A stretch of 64,000 nucleotides of DNA from Microbacterium sp. (GTDB lineage: Bacteria; Actinomycetota; Actinomycetes; Actinomycetales; Microbacteriaceae), in contig JAFKIL010000003.1 of NCBI GenBank assembly GCA_017306415.1, forward strand, positions 62,001 through 126,000, read 5' to 3'. The translations under genes were made by a program, and so were the position numbers. Under the pieces are notes generated by a model. The model made no database searches, was not told the DNA's origin, and saw only the letters and a program-made list of their open reading frames with translations. The stretch's first letter is position 1. Every line of letters starts with the position of its first letter. Shown here one piece after another: positions 54,170-62,495 of the stretch.

Positions 54170-54205
54170 ATGATCGCGAACCGCACCTGGTGGCACACCC
54201 GCTGA
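54170..54205 (+). CDS. trpL: trp operon leader peptide
   Basis: An 11-codon frame reading MIANRTWWHTR and ending in TGA, with two adjacent Trp codons (54188-54193). It precedes an anthranilate synthase gene and a T-tailed hairpin. This is the arrangement of a tryptophan attenuator: ribosome stalling at the Trp codons when charged tRNA-Trp is short would prevent the terminator from forming. Confidence 0.8.
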   Translation: MIANRTWWHTR

Positions 54206-54222
54206 GCGGTGTGTTCGCGATC
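54172..54222 (+). promoter_or_regulatory. trp attenuator stem across the leader peptide
   Basis: GATCGCGAAC (54172-54181, inside the leader ORF) and GTTCGCGATC (54213-54222) form a perfect 10-bp inverted repeat enclosing the Trp codons and the leader stop; CACACC/GGTGTG can form an inner stem. This is the expected 1:2 type structure whose state depends on the ribosome position. Confidence 0.7.
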
Positions 54223-54229
54223 CGACGAC

Positions 54230-54255
54230 AGACCGCCCGCGTGGCGGTCTTTGTC
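54230..54255 (+). terminator. trp attenuator terminator
   Basis: AGACCGCC (54230-54237) pairs with GGCGGTCT (54243-54250) around CGCGT and is followed by TTGTC, giving a T-rich end, unusual in this GC-rich genome. It lies 25 bp after the leader stop and 37 bp before the anthranilate synthase gene. Confidence 0.75.
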
Positions 54256-54286
54256 ATGAGGCCGCCCGACCGATGAAAGGCCGGCG

Positions 54287-56200
54287 ATGACACCGCCCTC
54301 TCCCTCCTCTGCCGCGCTGGCGGACGTCCTCGACGCCCATGTCCCGTTCGCCCTCATCGCACGGGATCCCGGCACGGTCGAAGTCCTGACCGGTGAGACG
54401 GTCGACGTGGACCTCCTCGCGGACATCCCGCTGGCGGATGCCGCGGGCACCGCCCGGGAGGTGCTCGCACTGGTGCCGTTCCGCCAGGTGACCGAGCGCG
54501 GGTTCGAGTGCCACGACGATCACGCGCCCCTGCGCTGCCTCGTCGTCGACGCGCATGCCACCCTCCCCCGCGACGAAGTGATCGCCGCACTGCCGGCAGC
54601 ACCGGTCGGACTCCGCGGGGCCGGGTTCGACGTCGCCGACGAGGAGTACGCCGAGACCGTCCGGACCGTGATCGCCGACGAGATCGGACGCGGCGAGGGC
54701 GCGAACTTCGTCATCCGCCGCGACTTCACCGCCGACGTGGACGGCGACGCGATCACCGCGGCGCTGACCTGGTTCCGCGCACTCCTCGAGCACGAGCGCG
54801 GGGCGTACTGGACGTTCCTGGTCTCGACACCCGGGCACATCGCGGTCGGCGCCAGCCCCGAGGCCCACGTCAGCGCGCGCGACGGCGTCGTGACGATGAA
54901 TCCGATCTCCGGCACGTTCCGCCACCCCGCCGGAGGTGCCACCGTCGAGACCCTGACCACGTTCCTCGAGTCGACCAAGGAGACCGAGGAGCTGTTCATG
55001 GTCGTCGACGAGGAGCTCAAGATGATGAGCGCCGTCTGCTCGGACGGCGGACGGATCACGGGTCCGCACCTCAAGGAGATGTCGCGACTCACGCACACCG
55101 AGTACGTGCTGCGCGGGCGGAGCCGGCTCGACCCGCGCGACATCCTGCGGGAGACCATGTTCGCGCCGACGGTCACCGGGTCGCCCATGCAGAACGCGTG
55201 CACCGTCATCACGCGTCACGAGCGAACGCCGCGCGGGTACTACTCCGGAGTCGCTGCGCTCTTCACGCCATCCGCGGGCGGCGAACCCGGCGCGCCGACG
55301 CACGATCTCGATGCCCCGATCCTCATCCGGACGGCCTACCTCGTCGACGGCCGGCTCCGCGTCCCGGTCGGCGCAACCCTCGTGCGGCACTCCGACCCCG
55401 ACGGCGAGGTGAGCGAGACGCACGGGAAGGCCGCCGGCGTGCTCGGGGCCATCGGCGCCGTCCCGCGCGACCGCGACGCCGAGGCTGCCGCGGATCCGGA
55501 TGCGCCCGCGGCGGCACGCCGTCCGCTCGCGGAGGATCCCGGGATCTCCGCGCTGCTCGCGTCGCGCAACGGGCGTCTCGCGCAGTTCTGGCTGAACCCG
55601 CAGGAGCCCGCCGGGCACGGACCGTTCGCCGGACGCAGCGCTCTGGTGGTCGATGCGGAGGACAGATTCACGACCATGCTCGCCCATCAGCTCCGCCACC
55701 TGGGGCTGGACGCGGCCATCGTGCCCTGGAACGCGGTCACCGACGCCCAGCTCGACGCCGCCGAGCTCGTCGTGGCGGGGCCCGGCCCGGGCGACCCCGC
55801 GGACGAGACCTCGCCGCGGATGCGGCGCATGCGCGAGGTCGTCGGCCGCCGGCGGGCGAGCGGACGTCCGCTGCTGGCCGTCTGCCTCAGCAACCAGATC
55901 CTCGCCGGCTCGCTCGGGATCGGTCTCGGCCCGCTCGCACGCCCGCACCAGGGGCTGCAGAAGATCGTCGACGTGTTCGGCGAGGATGCATCCATCGGCT
56001 TCTACAACACGTTCACGGCGCGCGTCGCGCCAGGCACGACCCGCGTGGGAGTGGCCGAGGTCGCCGCGGACCCGGTGTCCGGTGACGTCTACGCGCTGCG
56101 CGGTCCCGGCTTCGCGTCGGTGCAGGGTCACCTCGAGTCGATCCTGTCGCGCGACGGCATGACGACCCTGGAGCGCCTCGTCGGACACGCGCTGGCGTGA
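54287..56200 (+). CDS. Fused anthranilate synthase (TrpE-TrpG, PhzE-like)
   Basis: A 637-residue fusion. Residues ~1-430 form the chorismate-binding TrpE-like part (PISGTFRHPAGG, DEELKMMSAVCSDGG, LTHTEYVLRGR, GSPMQNACTVI, GYYSGVAALF). Residues ~445-637 form the glutamine amidotransferase, with the nucleophile in LLAVCLSNQIL (~531). Sequence alone resembles PhzE of phenazine synthesis, but the trp attenuator upstream argues for anthranilate, i.e. tryptophan synthesis. No other phz or trp genes are near. AAAGG lies 7 bp before the ATG. Confidence 0.85.
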   Translation: MTPPSPSSAALADVLDAHVPFALIARDPGTVEVLTGETVDVDLLADIPLADAAGTAREVLALVPFRQVTERGFECHDDHAPLRCLVVDAHATLPRDEVIAALPAAPVGLRGAGFDVADEEYAETVRTVIADEIGRGEGANFVIRRDFTADVDGDAITAALTWFRALLEHERGAYWTFLVSTPGHIAVGASPEAHVSARDGVVTMNPISGTFRHPAGGATVETLTTFLESTKETEELFMVVDEELKMMSAVCSDGGRITGPHLKEMSRLTHTEYVLRGRSRLDPRDILRETMFAPTVTGSPMQNACTVITRHERTPRGYYSGVAALFTPSAGGEPGAPTHDLDAPILIRTAYLVDGRLRVPVGATLVRHSDPDGEVSETHGKAAGVLGAIGAVPRDRDAEAAADPDAPAAARRPLAEDPGISALLASRNGRLAQFWLNPQEPAGHGPFAGRSALVVDAEDRFTTMLAHQLRHLGLDAAIVPWNAVTDAQLDAAELVVAGPGPGDPADETSPRMRRMREVVGRRRASGRPLLAVCLSNQILAGSLGIGLGPLARPHQGLQKIVDVFGEDASIGFYNTFTARVAPGTTRVGVAEVAADPVSGDVYALRGPGFASVQGHLESILSRDGMTTLERLVGHALA

Positions 56201-56230
56201 TCGCGCCGGGCTGACGCGCCGAACGCCGGA

Positions 56231-57481
56231 TCAGCGCCGCAGACGCGACTCGATGATCCGCCGCTCGGCGAGATTGGCGGTGAGCTCGAGCGCGCTCAGA
56301 TCCGCCGCAAGCGCCTCGACGTCGCGCCCGAGCTCACGCAGGACGTGCGCCCGCACGGCGTGCCACAGCCGGTAGTCGTGCAGCCGCGGTTCGAGGACGT
56401 CGATCTCGGCGAGCGCAGCCGCAGGCCCCTCCACGGCGGCGAGCGCGACCGCGCGATTGAGCCGCACGACGGGCGAGGCGTCGTACGCGAGCAGCATGTC
56501 GTACAGCGTCAGCAGTTGCAGCCAATCGGTCTCCGCCCAGGTGGCGGCATCCGAGTGGCACGCGGCGATGGCGGCGTGGAGCTGCCACCGCCCCGGATGC
56601 CGCAGCCGGGCGGCGCGGACGAGTGCCGCGTGCGCGCGCGCCGTGATCGCGGCGTCCCAGCGCGAGCGATCCTGGTCCGGCAGCAGGACGAGCTCGCCGT
56701 CGACGGCTCGCGCCCCCTCGCGGGCGCGGTGGAACAGGAGGAGGGCCAGCAGACCGTGGGCCTCGGCCTCCTGAGGCAGGGCGGCGACGACGACGCCGGC
56801 CAGCCACAGCGCGTCCTCCGCGACATCGCGATCGGCCGCCGCATCCCGCTCCGGCGTGAGGTGGGCCTCGCTGTACATCACCGACACCACGGCCAGCACG
56901 AGGTCGAGTCGCGCGACGCGCTCGGAGGGATCCGGGATCCGCAGCGGGATGCCCGCGGCCCCGATCTTGCGCTTCGCGCGGACGATGCGCTGCGCCACGG
57001 TGGACTCCGGGGTGAGCGTCGCGCGCGCGATCTGCGCCGTCGTCAGGCCGCAGACCGCCCGGAGGGTGAGAGCGAGCTGCGCCTCAGGCGACAGGGCGGG
57101 GTGGCAGCACCCGAACAGCAGCGGGATCCGCTCGTCGATGTCCGCGTCGGCGAGGGGCGCCTCGGCCGGGTCTGTGGACAGCAGGGCGAGCTTGTCGCGG
57201 TAGCGGCGCTCTCGACGGAGTCTGTCCACCGCGTTGTTGCGAGCCGCCCGGGTGAGCCACGCGCCGGCGTTCGGCGGTACGCCCCGCGTGCGCCACTCGT
57301 GCAGCGCCTCCACCACGGCCTCGGCGACCGCCTCCTCCGCGATGTCGAGACTCCCGAACGATCGCGTGAGCGCCGCGACGATGCGCGCGGACTCCTCGCG
57401 CACGGTCCGCTCGAGAAGGCGATCGGATGCCGCGCCCCCGCCGGTCGCGGGACCGCGGGGCGCGGCATCCGACGGAGTCAC
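56231..57481 (-). CDS. ECF sigma factor of the DGPF-linked group (ECF42-like)
   Basis: A 416-residue protein with sigma-70 region 2 (RSFGSLDIAEEAVAEAVVEA and AWLTRAARNNAVDRLRRE), region 4 (LTTAQIARATLTPESTVAQR) and a long C-terminal extension (~200 residues, DUF6596/TPR-like) with LLLFHRAREGARA. That extension, and the partner gene beside it, define the ECF42 type, which has no anti-sigma factor. The GTG overlaps the DGPF gene stop (GTGA). Confidence 0.88.
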   Translation of the reverse strand: MTPSDAAPRGPATGGGAASDRLLERTVREESARIVAALTRSFGSLDIAEEAVAEAVVEALHEWRTRGVPPNAGAWLTRAARNNAVDRLRRERRYRDKLALLSTDPAEAPLADADIDERIPLLFGCCHPALSPEAQLALTLRAVCGLTTAQIARATLTPESTVAQRIVRAKRKIGAAGIPLRIPDPSERVARLDLVLAVVSVMYSEAHLTPERDAAADRDVAEDALWLAGVVVAALPQEAEAHGLLALLLFHRAREGARAVDGELVLLPDQDRSRWDAAITARAHAALVRAARLRHPGRWQLHAAIAACHSDAATWAETDWLQLLTLYDMLLAYDASPVVRLNRAVALAAVEGPAAALAEIDVLEPRLHDYRLWHAVRAHVLRELGRDVEALAADLSALELTANLAERRIIESRLRR

Positions 57482-57846
57482 TGCTCCATGTGGCTGTAGT
57501 CGACGACCATCGGCCGGATCTCCACCGAGGTGCCCGGGAGGTCGAGCATGGGCCAGGTCTTCGCGATCGCGATCGCCTCGTCGAGGTCTGGGACGTCCAG
57601 CACGCTGAAGCCGCCGATGACCTCCTTCGCCTCGGAGAACGGCCCGTCGGCGACCACCGGCCCGCCCTCGCCGCGGGTGACCGTCGTCGCTGTCGTGACG
57701 GGCTGCAGCTCGGCGCCCGTGTCGGCGAACTTCTCGGCGTGCTCGCCGAACCACTCGTACACGCGCCGGTAGATCTCCTCGGCCCGCTCGGCGGGAACCG
57801 CCGCGTCGAGCTCGGGGGTCGAGGTGAACATGATGACGTACTTCAC
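57478..57846 (-). CDS. YCII-related (DGPF domain) protein
   Basis: A 122-residue dimeric alpha/beta-barrel protein of the YCII/DGPF family, starting MKYVIMFTSTPELDAAV, with the defining VVADGPFSEAKEVIGGFSVL. Such proteins are regularly encoded beside ECF42-type sigma factors and are probably controlled by them; their chemistry is not settled. First gene of the pair, overlapping the sigma factor gene by four bases. Confidence 0.88.
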   Translation of the reverse strand: MKYVIMFTSTPELDAAVPAERAEEIYRRVYEWFGEHAEKFADTGAELQPVTTATTVTRGEGGPVVADGPFSEAKEVIGGFSVLDVPDLDEAIAIAKTWPMLDLPGTSVEIRPMVVDYSHMEQ

Positions 57847-57929
57847 GGTCGTGTCCTTTCGTCATGGGAACCGTTTCATCCCCACAGCGAACGGACAAGC
57901 CCGTTCTCGACACCGCTGCCGAAACCTTC

Positions 57930-59216
57930 CTACGGATTGAGGATCGACAGCGGGTTGATGACGTCCGCGAGGATGAGGACGACACCCATCGCGATCAGCA
58001 GGACGACCACCACGAACGTCACGGGCACGAGCTTGGTCGCGTCGACCGGCTTCGGCGGCGGACGACGGAACAGCTTCGCCCACAGCCGCTTGACCCCCTC
58101 CCACAGCGCGACCACGACATGCCCGCCGTCGAGGGGAAGCAGCGGGATGAGGTTGAAGACGAAGAGCGCGATGTTGAGCGAGGCGAGCAGGCTCAGGAAG
58201 AACGCGACGCGATCGAGGATCGGCGCGGTCGAGGTGGCCGCCTCACCCGCCAGGACCCCGACCCCGACGATGCTCATCGGACTGTTCGGGTCGCGCTGAC
58301 CGCCGGTGATCGTGGATTCGATCACGCCGTAGAGCTTCTGCGGGAGCTGGACGACGATGGCGGCGACCTGTCCCACGTTCTGGAACGCGGCCTCCGGCCC
58401 CGCCCAGATCGGCTGCCGCACGTACTCCACGGTGGCGGTGAGGCCCGCGAAACCGACCTGCGTGCCGCTGACCGTTCGCGAGGCCGGCGTGAGGACGAGC
58501 GGCGTGCGCACGCCGTCGCGATCGACGACGACGTCGAGCTGCGTGCCCGGCGACTTCTGGATGATGGCAGATGCGTCGGCGAACGTCTTCACCGCGGCGC
58601 CGTCGATCGAGACGATGACGTCCCCGGAGCGGAATCCCGCCTTCTGCGCGGGCGAGGCGGGGTCGGAGGGCGCGCACGACGTCGCGGTGGCACTGGCCGG
58701 AACGCACGGGCTCACGGCCGCGACGGTCGCGGTGGCGGTCTGGATGCCGATGCCGCTGAACGCGATGGTGAACAGGACGATGGCCAGCAGCAGGTTCATG
58801 ATCGGGCCGCCGAGCATGATGACGACGCGCTTCCACACGGGCAGCCGGTAGAACACGCGGTCGTCATCGTCGCTGAGCAGCGTCTCGTCGTTCGCGGCGC
58901 GCGCGTCCTGCACCATCGTCGCGAAGAAGCCGCCTCCGGCGCGACCCTCGGCCGCACGCTCCTTCGGCGACGGCGGGTACATGCCGGCCATCGAGATGTA
59001 GCCGCCCGCGGGGATGAGCTTGAAGCCGTACTCCGTCTCGCCCTTGCGCCGCGACCACAGCGTCGGCCCGAAGCCGATCATGTACTGGCCGACGCGGACC
59101 CCGAACCGCTTGGCGGGAAGCAGGTGGCCCAGCTCGTGGAGGGCGATCGAGACGGCGAGTCCCACCAGGAGCAGGACGATGCCGATGACGAAGGCGAGGA
59201 CGGTCACGGCCCACAC
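57930..59216 (-). CDS. rip1: Site-2 protease, RseP/Rip1 family (M50)
   Basis: A 428-residue intramembrane zinc metalloprotease. HELGH is at residues 27-31 in the first helix, the second metal-ligand motif is in NLIPLLPLDGGHVV, and a PDZ domain lies around residues 170-260 (AGFRSGDVIVSIDGA). Such enzymes cut anti-sigma factors and other membrane proteins. The neighbouring genes ispG and dxr normally flank it directly in actinobacteria; here accessory genes separate all three. Confidence 0.92.
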   Translation of the reverse strand: MWAVTVLAFVIGIVLLLVGLAVSIALHELGHLLPAKRFGVRVGQYMIGFGPTLWSRRKGETEYGFKLIPAGGYISMAGMYPPSPKERAAEGRAGGGFFATMVQDARAANDETLLSDDDDRVFYRLPVWKRVVIMLGGPIMNLLLAIVLFTIAFSGIGIQTATATVAAVSPCVPASATATSCAPSDPASPAQKAGFRSGDVIVSIDGAAVKTFADASAIIQKSPGTQLDVVVDRDGVRTPLVLTPASRTVSGTQVGFAGLTATVEYVRQPIWAGPEAAFQNVGQVAAIVVQLPQKLYGVIESTITGGQRDPNSPMSIVGVGVLAGEAATSTAPILDRVAFFLSLLASLNIALFVFNLIPLLPLDGGHVVVALWEGVKRLWAKLFRRPPPKPVDATKLVPVTFVVVVLLIAMGVVLILADVINPLSILNP

Positions 59217-59265
59217 GCTATCGCGATCGCCTTTGAGTCCGCCGTACGGGGCCTACGCTGGTCGG

Positions 59266-59862
59266 GTGAGCCCCGTGACGGCGAGACAGATGCGCGCGGC
59301 GCGCGGCGTCGCGGCGGCGGCCGTGACCACGATCGTCGCGGCGACCGCCCACACGCTCGGCGGCGCGGGCGCCCCGTCTCCGCTCCTCCTCGCCGGAGCG
59401 ACGGTGATGGCCGCTCCGCTCGCGATAGCGCTCATCGGGCGCCGACCGTCGGTGGTGCGGACGTCCGCCGCCGTGCTCACCGCTCAGGCGGTGTTCCACG
59501 TCGTGTTCGCGCTCTTCGGCGACGGCGACGGGATCGTGTACGGTCCGATGGACCACGCCAGCCATCACGTCGCGATGTCGATGGCCCCGGGCGCGACGGC
59601 GGCCCACGGGCTGCTCCCGGATGCGCCGATGCTCGGCGCGCACCTCGTCGCGGCGCTGATCACGATCGCCCTGCTCCACCGGGGCGAGGGGCTGCTGCGT
59701 GCCCTCGCACGCGGGGTGCGGCGCCTGCTCCCTGCGATCGCGGTCGCCGCGGTCCCCCACCGCGCCGGAGCTGCCGTCGTTCGCGGCGAGAACCGCCATC
59801 TTCCCCTCTCGACCTTCCGCTCCGACCTCTCGCGGCGCGGTCCTCCGCTCTCCTTCGGCTGA
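59266..59862 (+). CDS. His/Met-rich membrane protein upstream of the YcnI gene
   Basis: A 198-residue protein with about four hydrophobic segments. Between helices 3 and 4 lies GPMDHASHHVAMSMAPG, a dense cluster of His and Met suited to binding copper. The C-terminal tail is basic and soluble. TACGCT (59254-59259) lies 6 bp before the GTG, so translation is probably leaderless. The next gene encodes a YcnI-type copper protein, which supports a role in copper handling (inference). I do not recognise a named family. Confidence 0.7.
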   Translation: MSPVTARQMRAARGVAAAAVTTIVAATAHTLGGAGAPSPLLLAGATVMAAPLAIALIGRRPSVVRTSAAVLTAQAVFHVVFALFGDGDGIVYGPMDHASHHVAMSMAPGATAAHGLLPDAPMLGAHLVAALITIALLHRGEGLLRALARGVRRLLPAIAVAAVPHRAGAAVVRGENRHLPLSTFRSDLSRRGPPLSFG

Positions 59863-59865
59863 GCC

Positions 59866-59891
59866 GACGTCGGCGCCACGGGCCCGACGTC
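59866..59891. terminator. Hairpin between the His/Met-rich gene and ycnI
   Basis: GACGTCGG (59866-59873) and CCGACGTC (59884-59891) form a perfect 8-bp stem with a 10-base loop, 3 bp after the stop codon. Confidence 0.5.
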
Positions 59892-59964
59892 GTCATCGCG
59901 CGTCCCGCGCGGCCGCATCCGCGGCTTTCCGACCGGTGGCCGCCGAACTCGACGAAGGAATCCC

Positions 59965-60738
59965 ATGTACGACATCTCCGCGCGCACGCGCACCCCCGCC
60001 CCGCTCACGACCCCCCGCAAGACGGTGAGTCCGGTCCGCCGCGGCGGCCGTCTCGCCGCCGGCGTACTCGCCGGACTCGCCCTGGCGATCGGTCTCCCCT
60101 TGGCCGCCTCCGCCCATGTCGAGGTCGGCCCCGACACGGCACCGGCCGGCGGCACGACCCGGCTCACCTTCCAGTTCCACCACGGCTGCGACGAGTCACC
60201 CACCACCGCGCTCGTCGTCACCATCCCCGCCGGCGTCGGGAACGCGATGCCGGTCTACCAGGGCGGCTGGACGATTCAGCGCACGCTGGGCGCGAACGGC
60301 GTCCCGACACGGATCACGTATACGGCCGCGCAGCCCATCGACAGCGGCGTCTCGGCGGGCGTGTCGATGGACGTGCTCTTCGACACGAAGGATGCGGGGA
60401 AGACGATCGCCTTCCCGGTCGTGCAGACCTGCGTCACCGGCTCGACGGAATGGACCCAGGTGCCGAAGGCGGGTCAAGACGAGTCGGCGCTCGACACTCC
60501 CGCGCCGGCCGTCGCCGTCGGCGCACCGGGCGCCGGTGACGAGGACGACGACGACACCACCCACGCCGGAGGCGGTCACGGGACGAGCGCCTCCCCCAGC
60601 CCGACCGCGGGGGCGGATACCTCGGGCGCGGGCGCGGATCCGGTCGCACGCGGGCTCGCTGCGGGCGGCCTGGTCCTCGGCGCCGCCGCGCTCGTGGTGG
60701 TCCTGGTCCGCGGACGTCGGGCATCCGGCTCCGACTGA
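59965..60738 (+). CDS. ycnI: YcnI/DUF1775-type copper-binding membrane protein
   Basis: A 257-residue exported protein. A signal peptide ends LPLAASA, so the mature chain would begin His-Val, as in YcnI, where this N-terminal His binds Cu(II). The DUF1775 domain follows (VEVGPDTAPAGGTTRLTF; CVTGSTEWTQVP with the conserved Trp). A His/Asp-rich and Ser/Pro linker leads to one C-terminal anchor helix (LAAGGLVLGAAALVVVLV) and a basic end. AAGGA precedes the ATG. Companion of the His/Met-rich protein gene upstream. Confidence 0.85.
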   Translation: MYDISARTRTPAPLTTPRKTVSPVRRGGRLAAGVLAGLALAIGLPLAASAHVEVGPDTAPAGGTTRLTFQFHHGCDESPTTALVVTIPAGVGNAMPVYQGGWTIQRTLGANGVPTRITYTAAQPIDSGVSAGVSMDVLFDTKDAGKTIAFPVVQTCVTGSTEWTQVPKAGQDESALDTPAPAVAVGAPGAGDEDDDDTTHAGGGHGTSASPSPTAGADTSGAGADPVARGLAAGGLVLGAAALVVVLVRGRRASGSD

Positions 60739-60745
60739 TCCCCCT

Positions 60746-60786
60746 CCGGTCCGCCCTCGCGTCCTCGCACGAGAAGGGCGGACCGG
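60746..60786. terminator. ycnI terminator
   Basis: CCGGTCCGCCCT (60746-60757) and AGGGCGGACCGG (60775-60786) form a perfect 12-bp stem; CTCG/CGAG can pair inside the loop. Confidence 0.75.
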
Positions 60787-60821
60787 GCTCACGGAGCCGG
60801 GGATGAGAGGATGGAGGGGCC

Positions 60822-62480
60822 ATGTCGACCCCTCCCGCAACCCCCTCGCACCTGCCGCCCGTGCTGCGACCGGAGCACCCGCCGGTGCGTTCGCTCGCCG
60901 ACCTCGCCGACCGGTTCGGGACGGATGTCCGCGGAGACGTCCGCGGGGTCTCGCTGAGCGGCGTGACGCTCGCGACCGCCGACCTGCGCCCCGGTGAGGC
61001 GTTCGTCGCGATCAGGGGCCTGAACCGGCATGGGGCGGAGTTCGCGACCGCCGCCGCCGAGAAGGGCGCGGTCGCCGTGGTCACCGACGAGGACGGTGCC
61101 AGGATCGCCGCCGACGCGGGACTTCCGATCGTCGTCGTCGACGACCCCCGAGGCCGGCTCGGCGCACTCTCCGCCTGGGTGTACGGCACCGGTGCCGGCG
61201 ATGCCCTCCCGCTCCTCTTCGGGACCACCGGCACCAACGGCAAGACGAGCGTCTCGCACCTCCTGGAGGGGATCCTCACGCAGCTGGGGGTGGTCACGGG
61301 CCTCTCATCCACGGCCGAGCGCCACATCGCGGGCCAGGTCATCGTGTCCCGCCTCACCACGCCCGAGGCATCCGAGTTCCACGCCCTGCTCGCTCTCATG
61401 CGCGAGCGCGGTGTCGAGGCCGTCGCCGTCGAGGTGAGCGCCCAGGCCCTCAGCCGCCATCGCGTCGACGGCCTGGTGTTCGACGTTGCGGGGTTCACGA
61501 ACCTGTCCCACGACCACCTCGACGACTATGCCGACATGCGCGAGTACTTCGAGGCGAAGCTGCCGCTGTTCCGCCCCGACCGCTCGCGCAGGGCCGTCAT
61601 CTCGCTCGACTCCGCGTCGGGTGCTGAGGTGGTCGCGCGCTGCGAGGTGCCGTACGTCACGGTGATCACTCCCGCGATCGCCGCCGACCCCGGCCTCGAC
61701 GCGGATTGGACGGTCGAGATCGTCGACGAGCGTCCGCAGGGCACCGAGTTCACCCTCACCGCTCGCGACGGCCGGACGCTCACGACCGTCGTGCCGGTGA
61801 TCGGCCGGCACATGGCAGCCAACGCCGGCCTCGCCGTCGTGATGCTCCTCGAGGGCGGCTACGCGTGGGACGATCTCGTCGCCGCGCTCGACGGGGGCCG
61901 TATCGAGGCCTTCCTCCCCGGCCGCACCCAGCTGGTGTCGGGCGCGCGCGGTCCGGCGGTGTACGTCGACTTCGGTCATTCGCCGGACGCATTCGAGAAG
62001 ACGCTGGCCGCCATCCGGAGGGTCACCCCGGGCCGGGTGCTGATGCTCTTCGGCGCCGACGGCGACCGTGACGCGACCAAGCGGCACGACATGGGCCGCA
62101 CGGCGGTGGAGGGCAGCGACATTCTCGTGATCACCGATCACCACCCGCGCTTCGAGGATCCCGACACGATCCGCGCCACCCTGATCGAGGGTGCCCGGCG
62201 CGCGCGGCCCGACGCCGAGATCCACGAGTACTCGCCGCCCGAGCGCGCGATCATCGAGGCGATCGCGCTGGTCGGCGACGGCGACGCCATCCTGTGGGCG
62301 GGCCCGGGGCATCAGGACTACCGCGACATCAGGGGGATGCGCACGCCGTACTCGGCGCGTGAGCTCGCCCGTCGCGCGCTTCGCGCGGCGGGGTGGCCCG
62401 TGCCCGACCCGCACTGGCCCGTCCCCTACCCGGACGACGAGACGCCGCTGTCGGACCCCTCCCGCGCCTGGTCGGACTGA
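60822..62480 (+). CDS. MurE-like Mur ligase
   Basis: A 552-residue UDP-MurNAc-tripeptide synthetase-like enzyme. N-terminal substrate domain (VSLSGVTLATADLRPGEAFV), central ATPase with GTTGTNGKTSVSHLL, and LSHDHLDDYADMREYFEAK with the carbamylated-Lys position. In the C-terminal domain the DNPR motif that selects diaminopimelate is replaced by TDHHPRFEDP. Microbacteriaceae have B-type peptidoglycan without diaminopimelate, so an altered amino acid pocket is expected. GGAGGGG precedes the ATG. It lies outside any division cluster visible here. Confidence 0.85.
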   Translation: MSTPPATPSHLPPVLRPEHPPVRSLADLADRFGTDVRGDVRGVSLSGVTLATADLRPGEAFVAIRGLNRHGAEFATAAAEKGAVAVVTDEDGARIAADAGLPIVVVDDPRGRLGALSAWVYGTGAGDALPLLFGTTGTNGKTSVSHLLEGILTQLGVVTGLSSTAERHIAGQVIVSRLTTPEASEFHALLALMRERGVEAVAVEVSAQALSRHRVDGLVFDVAGFTNLSHDHLDDYADMREYFEAKLPLFRPDRSRRAVISLDSASGAEVVARCEVPYVTVITPAIAADPGLDADWTVEIVDERPQGTEFTLTARDGRTLTTVVPVIGRHMAANAGLAVVMLLEGGYAWDDLVAALDGGRIEAFLPGRTQLVSGARGPAVYVDFGHSPDAFEKTLAAIRRVTPGRVLMLFGADGDRDATKRHDMGRTAVEGSDILVITDHHPRFEDPDTIRATLIEGARRARPDAEIHEYSPPERAIIEAIALVGDGDAILWAGPGHQDYRDIRGMRTPYSARELARRALRAAGWPVPDPHWPVPYPDDETPLSDPSRAWSD

Positions 62481-62495
62481 TCCGCGCGACCGGGC

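Noticed and set aside
54287-56200. Start of a phenazine cluster
   Set aside because: No phz genes around and a trp attenuator lies upstream.
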